Below, piece by piece: positions 16,633-26,246 of a DNA stretch of 64,000 nucleotides. Position 1 is the stretch's first letter, and every line of letters starts with the position of its first letter. Both the position numbers and the translations under genes were made by a program. Origin of the DNA: Gammaproteobacteria bacterium (GTDB lineage Bacteria > Pseudomonadota > Gammaproteobacteria > Pseudomonadales > Pseudohongiellaceae). The notes under the pieces are model-generated. The model did no database searches and was not told the origin of the DNA. It saw nothing but the letters and a program-made list of their open reading frames with translations. Where the stretch lies: NCBI GenBank assembly GCA_008081045.1, contig VMDC01000015.1, positions 62,001-126,000 of the forward strand. Reading direction: 5' to 3'.

Positions 16633-16686
16633 TAGGGCTGATTCCAGCGCAAAACTTTGCGTGATTTTCAATTACTGAGTAGCTGA

Positions 16687-16848
16687 ATGAGTCGCTTTAT
16701 GCTGGTGTTAGGCGGTTCAGTCATAATTATAGTAAAGGGACAGTTGATCGATAGCCAATGGAGAACTTTAGTGCTCAATCCACACAGCGTGAAACCAGAC
16801 ATCACAATCCATCAGCTAAACATGTTTTTAAATCAGTTATGTAGCTAG
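16687..16848 (+). CDS. Possible 53-residue small membrane protein, uncertain
   Basis: Short frame in the 228-base gap between the pilin and pilD. It starts MSRFMLVLGGSVIIIVKG, a possible membrane segment, then a polar tail. There is no clear ribosome site and I recognise no family. It could be a remnant of a lost pilus gene or simply chance. Confidence 0.2.
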   Translation: MSRFMLVLGGSVIIIVKGQLIDSQWRTLVLNPHSVKPDITIHQLNMFLNQLCS

Positions 16849-16860
16849 GTTCGACGCTAA

Positions 16861-17760
16861 ATGGGCCCATTCCAACTGTTACAGCAGAACTCAGCAAATC
16901 TCATCACGGTTAGCTTTGTGCTTGGGCTCTTGGTAGGAAGCTTTCTCAACGTCGTAATCTACCGCTTGCCACTCATGCTCCAGAGAAACTGGAGACAGCA
17001 ATGCTTCGAATTTCTTGAGATACAGGATCTGCAGTCAGCAGACGAAAAGGTTCCACCTTCCTGGGAAAACCTGTCATTGGCAGAACCCGGCTCTCATTGC
17101 CCTGAATGCAAGCACAAAATCCGAGCCTGGGAAAACATTCCACTGGTCAGCTTTGCGCTGCTTGGTGGCAAATGTGCCAATTGCAAGGTAAGAATCTCAG
17201 TTCGGTATCCGGCCGTTGAGCTGGCTACTGGGCTTTTGTCAGCACTTGTTGTGGTGAATTTTGGCACCACATGGCTTACGCTGGCGCTTCTGCTGTTTGT
17301 CTGGGCGCTGATCGTACTCACTATGATTGATTTTGGTCATCAACTGCTGCCAGACAATATCACGCTCCCGCTGCTCTGGCTTGGCTTGGCAGTCAACACT
17401 CAGGACTTCGGAACCGGTGTCACAACGCAGGAATCAGTTCTCGGAGCAGCTATTGGTTACCTGTCACTCTGGTCGTTCTACTGGGTTTTCAAAGTGGCAA
17501 CCGGCAAGGACGGAATGGGTTATGGCGACTTTAAATTGCTTGCCGCACTGGGTGCATGGATGGGGTGGCAAGCCTTGCTCCCCATAGTCTTACTTTCGTC
17601 ACTGGCTGGGATAACTTTTGGTATTGGCAGCACGTTCCTCAAGAGCAGAGAAAAATCGGCGCCCATGCCATTTGGCCCGTTTCTAGCCGGCGCCGGCCTT
17701 ATAATGATGATCTGGGGACACCAGATTTATACCTTTTCTTTTACTCGGTTTTTACTATGA
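16861..17760 (+). CDS. pilD: Prepilin peptidase / N-methyltransferase PilD
   Basis: Inner-membrane aspartyl enzyme that cleaves and N-methylates type IV prepilins and type II secretion pseudopilins. The 299 residues show GSFLNVVIYRLP (about 25-36), two CxxC pairs (CPECKHKI and CANCKVRI), the catalytic Asp in TMIDFGHQLLPD and the GMGYGDFKLLA GxGD motif. Many hydrophobic segments follow. coaE comes 43 bases later, as in Pseudomonas pilD-coaE-yacG. It may serve other pilins or a type II system elsewhere, since pilB and pilC are missing. Confidence 0.97.
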   Translation: MGPFQLLQQNSANLITVSFVLGLLVGSFLNVVIYRLPLMLQRNWRQQCFEFLEIQDLQSADEKVPPSWENLSLAEPGSHCPECKHKIRAWENIPLVSFALLGGKCANCKVRISVRYPAVELATGLLSALVVVNFGTTWLTLALLLFVWALIVLTMIDFGHQLLPDNITLPLLWLGLAVNTQDFGTGVTTQESVLGAAIGYLSLWSFYWVFKVATGKDGMGYGDFKLLAALGAWMGWQALLPIVLLSSLAGITFGIGSTFLKSREKSAPMPFGPFLAGAGLIMMIWGHQIYTFSFTRFLL

Positions 17761-17803
17761 CGCGTCTACATTTCAGTATAATTCAACCTTGCAGAGGCGG
17801 ACG

Positions 17804-18412
17804 ATGTTCGTAGTCGGACTTACCGGTGGCATCGGTAGCGGCAAGAGTACGGTTGCTGAGATGTTTACCGCCCTAGGGGTAGAGTTGGTTGACGCCGATA
17901 TCGCTGCTCGAGAAGTCGTGGCGCCAGGCACCCCTGCGCTGGCAGAAATAGCCAAGCATTTTGGCTCCGAGATACTTATGGCAGATGGTGGTCTAGACCG
18001 TGGAGCGCTGCGACAGGTAATTTTCCATCACGAACAGGAGAAGCACTGGCTCGAAGAGCTGTTACATCCGCTAATCAGAATGTGGCTGACAAAGAAAATC
18101 TCCAGCAGCCGAACCGCTTATTGTCTCCTTGTTTCCCCGCTTCTTCTGGAAACCGGGCAGGCGGAACTGGTTGACCGTATCTTAGTCGTCGACGTCTCGG
18201 TGGATATCCAAATCGCGCGCACACTTGCCCGAGATGGTGGAGAAGAGCGCACGGTCCGCGCAATAATTGCATCGCAAATAGATCGAAGTCAGAGACTCGA
18301 ACGCGCAGATGACATCATCGGCAATGACCAGCCTCTAAAATTCCTCAGGCAAAGGGTTGAGAAACTACATCGAGGGTATCTTGCGATGGCGAGAGCCAAG
18401 AAGAACCAGTGA
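17804..18412 (+). CDS. coaE: Dephospho-CoA kinase
   Basis: Phosphorylates dephospho-CoA in the last step of coenzyme A synthesis. The P-loop [17 protein letters not shown] is at the N-terminus, followed by the [10 protein letters not shown] substrate region. The frame opens with a TTG at 17789, but the ATG at 17804 follows GAGGCGG and matches the family start (202 residues). The last four bases overlap the yacG start (GTGA). Confidence 0.97.
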   Translation: MFVVGLTGGIGSGKSTVAEMFTALGVELVDADIAAREVVAPGTPALAEIAKHFGSEILMADGGLDRGALRQVIFHHEQEKHWLEELLHPLIRMWLTKKISSSRTAYCLLVSPLLLETGQAELVDRILVVDVSVDIQIARTLARDGGEERTVRAIIASQIDRSQRLERADDIIGNDQPLKFLRQRVEKLHRGYLAMARAKKNQ

Positions 18413-18609
18413 AATCAAGTAAGACGCGCCAAGTAGACTGTCCAACCTGCCAAGCCGCGGTAGTATGGACGAGCTATAATAAATACCGACCGTTTTGCAG
18501 TGAACGTTGCAAGCTGATTGATCTGGGCGAATGGGCCACAGAGAAACACACCATTGCCGGCGAACCGATCTATCCCGAAGATGGCGAGAGCTCGGATAAC
18601 GTCCAGTAG
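18409..18609 (+). CDS. yacG: DNA gyrase inhibitor YacG (zinc protein)
   Basis: Small zinc-binding protein that in E. coli inhibits DNA gyrase by binding GyrB. The 66 residues carry the four zinc cysteines in CPTC and CSERC, followed by the conserved [10 protein letters not shown]. The GTG start overlaps the coaE stop, indicating coupled translation. The next gene converges from the other strand, 92 bases away. Confidence 0.96.
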   Translation: MKSSKTRQVDCPTCQAAVVWTSYNKYRPFCSERCKLIDLGEWATEKHTIAGEPIYPEDGESSDNVQ

Positions 18610-18701
18610 CCAACAGTAATTGAAACGTGCGCTCTGCCTGAAAGGTCCATTGCGCTGATAGCGATGCTCAGCGCAATCGGCACAAGCGTCGCCAACCCAA
18701 A

Positions 18702-19643
18702 TTACCCTGCTAGCTTGTCGAATGCACCAATCCCCGCAACGCCTGCTGCCCCCCGCTTCAGAGCTATACGAACATCACTGCGTTTCATACCCCCAAGCGC
18801 ATATACCGGCAGAGAGACAGAAGCGGCCAGCTCCTCAAATCCGCTCCAGCCCAGCGGCGATTTATTCGGATATTTGACCGTCGAAGCCACGGGCGACAGC
18901 AGCGCATAATCAAAACCAAGCGCTTCAGCTTTGGTGAGTTCTTCCCCGGAATGACACGAGCAGCCCACGAGGCGTGAACGCTCGCCCACGCTCGTCTGCA
19001 GCCTTCCCAATTCAGTGGAGGTGAGATGAAGACCGACCTCATGAGGCAAATCTTTCTCAAGGGAAAATGAACCGTTCACAATCAACCGTGGCCCACAGTC
19101 ACGCAGCCTGTCGAGACTCCTGCGGGTCCAGTCCAGAAGTTGATCGGCGGTCAAATGCTTTTGTCGAATCTGAAGTGCATGCGCGCCGGAGTGTGCAAAA
19201 GTGCCGAGATATGCGGACAGCTGCGGGAAGTTTTCGAATTGCGGTGTAATCGCCATTTGCGTCGGTAGCTGGAGCAGATTAATGATCCGATGGTTCGCTT
19301 CAGGAAACTGACGGGACTCCATGTCCTTTGGCGCCAGCCACTGAATTTTCTGCCCTTCTCGGCCAGCGGCTACACCGTCAAACTCGGTGACTTGCCACAC
19401 ATCCAGCAGAACCTGTTTGTCACCATAATCATGCTGAATCTTGATGAAGGGATACGCGGCACGAATCCGCAGCCCGACCTCTTCACGAATCTCGCGCTGC
19501 AAAGCAGCGAATACTGTCTCAGCCAACTCAAGCTTACCGCCCGGAAATTCCCAGAGATTTCCCTGATGACTGTCCGGCGAGCGCAGCGCGACAAGCACTT
19601 CCTGATTGGAGTTTTTGATGATTGCGACTGCAACGTGCAGCAT
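18702..19643 (-). CDS. mutT: Nudix hydrolase fused to a thiamine-phosphate-synthase-like domain
   Basis: Two-domain protein of 313 residues. The N-terminal half is a MutT-type Nudix hydrolase, which removes 8-oxo-dGTP from the nucleotide pool, with a complete Nudix box (GKLELAET...REIREEVGL, about 36-58) and WEFPGGK before it. The C-terminal half (about 135-313) resembles ThiE/TenI (QIRQKHLTADQL, GCSCHSGEEL, YALGGM). The same fusion occurs near argJ-secA in Pseudomonas relatives, so it is inherited rather than new. Whether the second domain makes thiamine phosphate is unknown. Confidence 0.9.
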   Translation of the reverse strand: MLHVAVAIIKNSNQEVLVALRSPDSHQGNLWEFPGGKLELAETVFAALQREIREEVGLRIRAAYPFIKIQHDYGDKQVLLDVWQVTEFDGVAAGREGQKIQWLAPKDMESRQFPEANHRIINLLQLPTQMAITPQFENFPQLSAYLGTFAHSGAHALQIRQKHLTADQLLDWTRRSLDRLRDCGPRLIVNGSFSLEKDLPHEVGLHLTSTELGRLQTSVGERSRLVGCSCHSGEELTKAEALGFDYALLSPVASTVKYPNKSPLGWSGFEELAASVSLPVYALGGMKRSDVRIALKRGAAGVAGIGAFDKLAG

Positions 19644-19686
19644 GGAGAAACACCTGAGAGAGACACCTGAGAGAGACGCTTAAAAG

Positions 19687-20901
19687 CTAGGTTCGATACT
19701 CCGCATTGATCCGGACGTAATCGTGCGAGAGGTCTGAAGTCCATACGGTCTCAGTATAGCTTCCCCTGCCAAGCTCGACCGAAATTTCAATGTCGGTCTG
19801 GTCGACCTGCTGTTTTCCCAGACTCTCTGAATAGCTTGCCGACAATTCACCGTTTTCGATCAGACTGAGCTTTCCCAAGCGAATGCTGACACCTGAAAGA
19901 TCAAGATGCTCGACCTCCGCACGGCCAACAGCGGCCAATATTCTTCCCCAGTTGGGGTCAGAAGCAAACAAGGCGGTTTTAACCAGCGGAGATTCAGCCA
20001 GCGCATAGGCGACGGCGAGACATTCCTGCTCATTTCCACCCCCGGTCACCTTAACAGTAATAAACTTCGTTCCACCTTCGGCATCCCTGATCAGGTCAGT
20101 AGCAAGTTCCTGAAAAATGTCACGAACTGCTGCCAGGTACGATTCCTGATCGGCTGCCTGCAGTTCATCAAAGACGACGCCTCTGCCACTGGCAACAAGC
20201 ATGCAGGCATCATTGGTCGAGGTGTCGCCGTCGACAGTAATTCGATTGAAACTTTGAGATACCACATCTTCGAGTTGTCCTTGCAGCGTTGCCGGCTTAA
20301 CGCGAATATCGCTGAAGACAAACGCAAGCATAGTAGCCATATTCGGCTTTATCATGCCGGCTCCTTTGGCGATACCGCTGATCCGACAGTCTTGTCCGGC
20401 AAGTTGGAGTAACCGCGTCCTGAATTTGGGGTGGGTGTCCGTCGTCATGATGCCGGTGGCGGCAGGGAGCCAGCTGTCTGGAGCAAGAGCCGCATAAAGC
20501 TCAGGAATCGCAGCGTAAATCTTATCAGCAGGCAGAGCCTCACCGATTACGCCTGTGGAAAATGGTAGGACCTGTTCGGCCTGGACTCCGGCCGCATCTG
20601 CTAGCCATTGACAACACTGCAGAGCCACTTTTTCACCCTCCGCACCGGTGCCGGCATTGGCATTCCCCGTATTGATAAGAAAATAGCGGGTATTGGCAGC
20701 GGCAAGGTGCTCGCGCGCGATCTTAACCGGAGCGGCACAGAACGCATTTCGGGTAAATACGCCGGCGAGGGTGGCCTGTTCCGGAATTTCAATCAACACA
20801 AGATCGAGGCGGTCCTCATAGCGAATGCCGCTGGCAAGCGCAGACAGCTTTACCCCTGATATGTGTGTCTTATCCCCGGCGTTCAATTGTGTTTTTGTCA
20901 T
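19687..20901 (-). CDS. argJ: Bifunctional ornithine acetyltransferase / N-acetylglutamate synthase
   Basis: Arginine pathway enzyme that recycles the acetyl group from N-acetylornithine to glutamate. The 404-residue precursor cleaves itself in KGAGMIKPNMATMLAF between Ala and Thr (about residues 189-190), giving alpha and beta chains with Thr as nucleophile. The C-terminus DYVRINAEYRT is the expected end. The gene follows secA on the same strand after a 106-base spacer with an inverted repeat, and mutT comes next. Confidence 0.97.
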   Translation of the reverse strand: MTKTQLNAGDKTHISGVKLSALASGIRYEDRLDLVLIEIPEQATLAGVFTRNAFCAAPVKIAREHLAAANTRYFLINTGNANAGTGAEGEKVALQCCQWLADAAGVQAEQVLPFSTGVIGEALPADKIYAAIPELYAALAPDSWLPAATGIMTTDTHPKFRTRLLQLAGQDCRISGIAKGAGMIKPNMATMLAFVFSDIRVKPATLQGQLEDVVSQSFNRITVDGDTSTNDACMLVASGRGVVFDELQAADQESYLAAVRDIFQELATDLIRDAEGGTKFITVKVTGGGNEQECLAVAYALAESPLVKTALFASDPNWGRILAAVGRAEVEHLDLSGVSIRLGKLSLIENGELSASYSESLGKQQVDQTDIEISVELGRGSYTETVWTSDLSHDYVRINAEYRT

Positions 20902-20936
20902 AGGCGTCGCTGTAGTGTGTCGCTTCTACGAAAGCC

Positions 20937-20983
20937 GGAAGTGCGCAAAAATTATCTGCCGGATAGGCCGGTAAAGCACTTCC
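20937..20983. repeat. Inverted repeat between secA and argJ
   Basis: GGAAGTGC (20937-20944) pairs with GCACTTCC (20976-20983), flanked by GCC/GGC and enclosing a smaller CCGG/CCGG hairpin. No T-run follows, so it is not a typical intrinsic terminator. It may be an RNA structure in the secA-argJ transcript. Confidence 0.5.
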
Positions 20984-21007
20984 GTTGGCTTCGGATACCC
21001 TGACGCA

Positions 21008-23776
21008 CTAGGAAATCTTTCCATGACAAAGCTTATATTTCTTACCGGACCCGCATGGACAAGGGTCATTCCTGCCAACTTTTGGCACATCACGCACAAA
21101 GGGAGATTGTCTGTCTGTTTGCTGGGCATCATCAGTCGGCTGGTTCTGTTCCGCAGCGGCAGAGCCAGACAGCGCTGAGACTTCCTGATGCTGATAGTTC
21201 ACTCTTTCTTTCGCTGCCTCTTCCCTGCGCTTACGCTCAATCGCATCCGCCGCGTCCTCCTGCCTTATCTGGACATGACTCAGGACTTTTACGGCTTCAC
21301 GCTGCAGGTTATCCAGCAACTCAGTGAACAAGGCAAAGGCTTCTCTCTTATATTCCTGCCGCGGATTTTTTCCGCCATAACTTCGCAGAAAAATACCCTG
21401 CCTGAGATGATCCATCGTGGCCAGATGCTCTTTCCAGAGGCCATCGAGAATCTGCAGACTGATCTGTTTTTCGAATAGCCGCATATTCTCGCCGACCGCT
21501 GTGGATTTGAGTTCGTACTCTTGTTCCAGAATGTCGATCAGCTTACGCTTCAACTGGTCTTCATACAGCTGATCGTCCTCATCCAGCCATTGCTGGATTG
21601 GCTGACTGGTGTTGAATTCAGTCTTAACCGCAGTTTCCAGGGCCGGAATGTCCCACTGCTCTGGCACGCTCTGAGGCGGAATATATTCATCGACCAGTCC
21701 GGAGACGACTTCTTCCCTCATATCCTTAAGCAGATCTGATATGTCGTTGCTGGCCATGAGCTCGTTTCTCTGGCGGTAGATAATAGTGCGCTGATCGTTG
21801 GCAACGTTGTCGTATTCAAGTAACTGTTTTCGGATGTCAAAATTTCTCCCTTCCACCTTACGCTGGGCCTTCTCAATAGAGCGGGTCACCATGCCATGCT
21901 CGATAGCCTCGCCGTGCTCCATACCCAGTTTCCGCATGAAGTTCTTTACTCCTTCACTGGCAAAGATCCGAAGCAGGTTATCTTCCATAGAGAGATAAAA
22001 TCTGGAGTAACCGGGATCGCCCTGCCGACCCGCACGGCCGCGCAGTTGATTGTCTATCCGCCGTGATTCATGGCGTTCTGTTCCGATGATATGAAGCCCC
22101 CCTGCAGCCAGGACCTGGTCATGGCGCTGCTGCCACTGCGACTTGATTTCATCAATTTTTTCCTGGCTCGGATTGCCCAGGGCTTCAACTTCAGCCTCCC
22201 ATTTGCCCCCCAGGACAATATCAGTTCCCCGTCCTGCCATATTGGTGGCGATAGTCACTGCGCCGGGCCTGCCTGCCTGAGCAATAATTTCTGCCTCCTT
22301 GGCATGGAATTTGGCATTCAGCACTTCATGGCTGATTTTCTTTTTGCTCAGGTAGTTGGAAAGTATCTCTGAAGTGTCAATAGAGGCCGTGCCCACGAGC
22401 ACCGGAGCGCCCTTATCACGAATTTCGATGATATCGTTAAGAATCGCTTCAAATTTTTCTTCCATTGACAGGAAGATCAGGTCATTTGCATCCTCACGCA
22501 CCATCGGCACATTGGTAGGAATGACCACAACATCCAGGCCGTAGATCTGACTGAATTCGAAAGCCTCCGTGTCCGCGGTGCCGGTCATGCCGGACAGCTT
22601 GCCGTAGAGCCGAAAGTAATTCTGAAATGTTGTGGAAGCCAGGGTCTGGCTCTCACTCTGAATTTCGAGCTTTTCCTTGGCCTCAAGGGCCTGATGCAGC
22701 CCTTCTGAAAGCCTGCGCCCCTCCATCGTTCTGCCGGTGTGCTCATCAATGAGGACTATTTTTTTATTCTGAATTATGTATTCGATATCCCGATTGAACA
22801 GGTGGTGGGCCTTTAAAGCCGCATGAACATGGTGCAGCAGAGAAAGGTTTGTCGCCGCGTACAAAGACTCACCCTCTGCCAGAAGCTTTTGTTTGATAAG
22901 CAGATCTTCAATGAATTCGTGGCCCGCTTCTGTGAGCTCCACCTGGCGGCTCTTCTCATCGACAGTAAAGTGCCCGGACTCCTCCGGAACAAAATTCTTG
23001 TCCATCATCTCCATTTTGGAGACTTCCTGCTTTTCGCCCTTTTCAAGTTTGGGAATGAGTTTATTCACTGCAAGGTACAGTTGAGAGCTGTCTTCGGCTG
23101 CTCCGGAAATAATCAACGGCGTCCTCGCCTCATCAATGAGGATTGAGTCAACCTCGTCAACAATCGCAAAATTGAGCTGCTTCTGCATTTTATCTTCGAG
23201 ACGAAAAGCCATATTGTCCCGAAGGTAATCAAACCCGAATTCATTGTTGGTGCCGTAGGTGATGGAAGCCCCGTAGGCCTGACGCTTTTCTTCCGGGGAC
23301 TGGCCCGACTTCACGACTCCCACCGTGAGCCCCAAGAATTCATAAATCGGGCGCATCCAGTTCGCGTCCCGCTCCGCCAGATACTCGTTGACGGTGACGA
23401 TGTGCACTCCTTTTCCGGAAATTGCATTGAGATACGCGGGCAGCGTCGCAACCAGAGTTTTGCCTTCCCCGGTACGCATTTCAGCAATATCACCTTCGTT
23501 CAGAACCATGCCGCCAATCATCTGCACATCAAAGTGGCGCAAACCTAAGGTCCGCTTACTGGCTTCTCTGACCACCGCAAATGCTTCGGGCAGGATGCTG
23601 CCGAGAGCAGCCCCGCCCTCCAGCTTTTGGGCGAATTCACCCGTCTTGCCGGACAACTGTTCGTCAGATAGCTGTTCCAGCTCCTGCTCGAACGCATTGA
23701 TTGCGGTAACGATTTTGTGCATTTTCTTCAGCTTGCGAGAATTGCTGCTGCCAAAGATTTTGTTGAGGATATTCAT
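21008..23776 (-). CDS. secA: Preprotein translocase motor ATPase SecA
   Basis: ATPase that pushes unfolded preproteins through SecYEG. From the chosen ATG at 23776 ([19 protein letters not shown]) it has 922 residues. Walker [37 protein letters not shown], the helicase-like [11 protein letters not shown] and the C-terminal zinc site [17 protein letters not shown] are present. The frame extends 25 codons further upstream, but that extension is not part of the family. An M23 peptidase gene lies just upstream; no secM-like gene is seen. Confidence 0.98.
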   Translation of the reverse strand: MNILNKIFGSSNSRKLKKMHKIVTAINAFEQELEQLSDEQLSGKTGEFAQKLEGGAALGSILPEAFAVVREASKRTLGLRHFDVQMIGGMVLNEGDIAEMRTGEGKTLVATLPAYLNAISGKGVHIVTVNEYLAERDANWMRPIYEFLGLTVGVVKSGQSPEEKRQAYGASITYGTNNEFGFDYLRDNMAFRLEDKMQKQLNFAIVDEVDSILIDEARTPLIISGAAEDSSQLYLAVNKLIPKLEKGEKQEVSKMEMMDKNFVPEESGHFTVDEKSRQVELTEAGHEFIEDLLIKQKLLAEGESLYAATNLSLLHHVHAALKAHHLFNRDIEYIIQNKKIVLIDEHTGRTMEGRRLSEGLHQALEAKEKLEIQSESQTLASTTFQNYFRLYGKLSGMTGTADTEAFEFSQIYGLDVVVIPTNVPMVREDANDLIFLSMEEKFEAILNDIIEIRDKGAPVLVGTASIDTSEILSNYLSKKKISHEVLNAKFHAKEAEIIAQAGRPGAVTIATNMAGRGTDIVLGGKWEAEVEALGNPSQEKIDEIKSQWQQRHDQVLAAGGLHIIGTERHESRRIDNQLRGRAGRQGDPGYSRFYLSMEDNLLRIFASEGVKNFMRKLGMEHGEAIEHGMVTRSIEKAQRKVEGRNFDIRKQLLEYDNVANDQRTIIYRQRNELMASNDISDLLKDMREEVVSGLVDEYIPPQSVPEQWDIPALETAVKTEFNTSQPIQQWLDEDDQLYEDQLKRKLIDILEQEYELKSTAVGENMRLFEKQISLQILDGLWKEHLATMDHLRQGIFLRSYGGKNPRQEYKREAFALFTELLDNLQREAVKVLSHVQIRQEDAADAIERKRREEAAKERVNYQHQEVSALSGSAAAEQNQPTDDAQQTDRQSPFVRDVPKVGRNDPCPCGSGKKYKLCHGKIS

Positions 23777-23880
23777 AAGCTGAAAACCGGTATCAGTAGA
23801 TAGATTTGAGTGCTTCAAGCACAACATCTCACCCTGTGGCAATGTACCCACAGCGCAAGCAAGAGGGCCTCACAAGGAAT

Positions 23881-24810
23881 TTATCTGATCGTACGATGAA
23901 TGTAGGCGGCGGGGTCGACGACACGGCCGTTCTTATAGACTTCGAAGTGTACGTGCGGGCCGGTCGAGCGACCTGTCGAGCCGACCAGGGCAATGTTCTG
24001 ACCTTTATCAACGATATCACCGACATCAACCAAGAGCTTTTCCGCGTGAGCATAGCGGGTCGTATAGCCGCTGCCGTGGTTAACCTCGACCATCAATCCG
24101 TAGCCGGAGCGGGGTCCGGACCAGGTCACAACGCCCGAAGCAACAGTGCTGATCTCTGCACCTGCGCGACCCGTGGTGAAATCCAGACCCGCATGGAAGG
24201 ACATCCGACCGGTGAAAGGATCCGGTCGCTGACCGAAACGGGAGGCTATCCAGCCTTGCTCAATCGGGCGGCCTGCGATAAATATCTCTGACTGAATTTT
24301 TCGGTCATCGAGCAGATCTTCCAGAATCTGGAGCTGACTCTGCCGATCTTGCAGTTGTCTTTCCAGCCTGTCGAGGGCGTTGAGGAACCCCGACTCACTG
24401 AACTCACTGCCGCCGCGAGCAGGTCCGCCGACTGCAACAACGGGTTGGCTAAAATCGAACTCTCCGTTGTCAAAATCTGACATACGGGTAATGCGCTCTC
24501 CCATCGCATCTAGCCTCACCAATCGAGCCTGCATCATCGCCAGTCTGAGGCTGAGCGCTTCGAGTTCACGCTGGGACTCCTGCTTCAGTTCTTCCAGCTC
24601 GATTTCCTGCAAACTGAGCTGTTGCTGCCAGTTGCGGGCAGCGTCCTCGGTCAGTAAAGAGGCATTGCCAGAAATGGCCAGCTGATAGCCAAAATAACCG
24701 AGCGCGACGGGGGCGCCCAGCAGGCATACCGACAGCAACCCCTTCATCCATCCCTTGAGAATGATGGTTCTGGTGTGACCGTGTCGTTGATTGACTAGTA
24801 TCAGCTTCAT
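23881..24810 (-). CDS. M23 (LytM-type) peptidoglycan metallopeptidase, membrane anchored
   Basis: Probable cell-wall endopeptidase or EnvC/NlpD-like activator. The 309 residues comprise an N-terminal membrane segment (about 24-46), a coiled coil (60-110 and 145-170) and a C-terminal LytM domain. Its zinc motifs HAGLDFTTGRAG and GPHVHFEVYKNGR look intact, and HAEKL is in between. The catalytic residues appear present, so it may be an active hydrolase. The gene sits between lpxC and secA, as in Pseudomonas. Its substrate is unproven. Confidence 0.9.
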   Translation of the reverse strand: MKLILVNQRHGHTRTIILKGWMKGLLSVCLLGAPVALGYFGYQLAISGNASLLTEDAARNWQQQLSLQEIELEELKQESQRELEALSLRLAMMQARLVRLDAMGERITRMSDFDNGEFDFSQPVVAVGGPARGGSEFSESGFLNALDRLERQLQDRQSQLQILEDLLDDRKIQSEIFIAGRPIEQGWIASRFGQRPDPFTGRMSFHAGLDFTTGRAGAEISTVASGVVTWSGPRSGYGLMVEVNHGSGYTTRYAHAEKLLVDVGDIVDKGQNIALVGSTGRSTGPHVHFEVYKNGRVVDPAAYIHRTIR

Positions 24811-24963
24811 CGCGTGGCTTAATTTCTGGCTAATCGAAGCAAGTCATGGGGTTAGATGGGCAAAAATTCAATAGCCGACCGCCAAGGAGCACCCAGCTCC
24901 TCCGTCGATCGGGGATCGTTCGGAGAATATCTCGCTATTTCAGTAAGTTGGAGGGAAAAGAGA

Positions 24964-25875
24964 TTACGCGGCGAGCACAGGCTTCACGTAGGATATCGGC
25001 ACGTTCGATTCCTCGTCGAAGCTGACGATTTCCCAGGCATCCTCGTTTACTTCCAGCATTCTTAATAATGCATTATTGAGGGCATGTCCAGATTTGTACC
25101 CTTTAAATTCGCCAATCAGGCTGTTACCCAACAGGTACAAATCGCCGATCGAATCCAGAATCTTGTGCTTAACGAATTCATCCTCATACCGCAGACCGTC
25201 TTCGTTCAGGACTTTGTAATCGCCGACGGCGATCGCATTATCCATACTCGCACCCAGAGCAAGGTTCCGATTTCTGAGTTCTTCAAATTCATGCATGAAG
25301 CCAAAGGTTCTGGCCCGACTCACCTCTTTCACAAAGGAGGTACTTGAAAAGTCGATCGTGGCGCTTTTTGTGTATTTCTTGTACACGGGATGATCGTAAA
25401 GCAGCGTGTAGCTCACCTTGAAGCCATCAAATGGCTCGAGGCTTACCGATTTATCACCCTGCTCCAGGCGGATTGGCTTCTTAATCTTGATAAACTGCTT
25501 GAGTTCGCTTTGCTCCTCAATGCCGGCTGACTGTATCAGAAAGACGAAAGGTCCAGCGCTGCCATCCATAATAGGCACTTCCGGCGCGCTGACGTCGACA
25601 AACGCGTTATCAATACCCAGACCAGACATGGCTGACATCAGGTGCTCAATGGTTGAGATTCTGACGTCCCCCTGAACAAGACAGGTCGACAGGGTAGTGT
25701 CACCAACATTTGTTGCTGTGGCCGGAATCTGTACAACCGGATCAAGGTCAACACGACTGAAAACAATACCGGTATTCACCGGCGCCGGACGCAGCGTCAG
25801 ATACACTTTCTCCCCCGTATGGAGGCCGACGCCAGTGGCCCGGATCACGTTTTTTAATGTTCTCTGTCTCAGCAT
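24964..25875 (-). CDS. lpxC: UDP-3-O-acyl-N-acetylglucosamine deacetylase LpxC
   Basis: Zinc deacetylase for the committed step of lipid A synthesis. The 303 residues match the family, from [21 protein letters not shown] to the end. Zinc ligands lie in [14 protein letters not shown] (about 77-90) and [14 protein letters not shown] (His and Asp), and the catalytic His is in [11 protein letters not shown]. The C-terminus ends in YVKPVLAA; nonpolar LpxC tails can be FtsH degradation signals. It follows ftsZ after a structured 371-base spacer. Confidence 0.98.
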   Translation of the reverse strand: MLRQRTLKNVIRATGVGLHTGEKVYLTLRPAPVNTGIVFSRVDLDPVVQIPATATNVGDTTLSTCLVQGDVRISTIEHLMSAMSGLGIDNAFVDVSAPEVPIMDGSAGPFVFLIQSAGIEEQSELKQFIKIKKPIRLEQGDKSVSLEPFDGFKVSYTLLYDHPVYKKYTKSATIDFSSTSFVKEVSRARTFGFMHEFEELRNRNLALGASMDNAIAVGDYKVLNEDGLRYEDEFVKHKILDSIGDLYLLGNSLIGEFKGYKSGHALNNALLRMLEVNEDAWEIVSFDEESNVPISYVKPVLAA

Positions 25876-26246
25876 AGAGTCGCCTGATGGCTACGTCGGT
25901 GACGGTCGTTGATGGTGAGACCTCACCAATCTGATTAAGTTCCCTCGCGGGATCCGAATGTCATATCACTTTTTCGTCAGGGGCTACAGAAACTGAAGTG
26001 GCCGGTATTACGGGTCTTACGCTGACCGCTGAGGCAACGGATCAGCCCCAGCCGGTAAGACCCGATAAGTCTGTATTGCGGGCCCGCCAGAAAGATCGGG
26101 ATCATACCAGAGAAGCGGCTCACCCCAAAGGTTCGACCAACAATCTCTGGAGCAGAGCCGGTGCTGGCACCGGGATCAATAAGCAGCTGAGGGGAGCGCT
26201 TCTTCCTTAATCCCGATGCCGGGGCAACCGATCTGTCGCCGTAGGG
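25876..26246. other. Structured 371-base spacer between ftsZ and lpxC
   Basis: No gene is seen, but several inverted repeats are. CCGGTGC-TG-GCACCGG lies at 26158-26173, with a CTCTG/CAGAG hairpin beside it (26145-26157). A long hairpin has arms CGGGTCTTAC (26011-26020) and GTAAGACCCG (26055-26064) enclosing an inner GCTGACCG/CGG-A-TCAGC stem. TGGTGAG-AC-CTCACCA (25913-25928) sits 38 bases before lpxC. None is followed by a T-run on the minus strand, so they look like leader or 3'-UTR structures rather than simple terminators. Confidence 0.6.

Noticed and set aside
23834-23853. CTGTGG/CCACAG hairpin between the M23 gene and secA
   Set aside because: Six base pairs, no T-run, and no secM-like reading frame, so neither terminator nor SecM-type control is supported.
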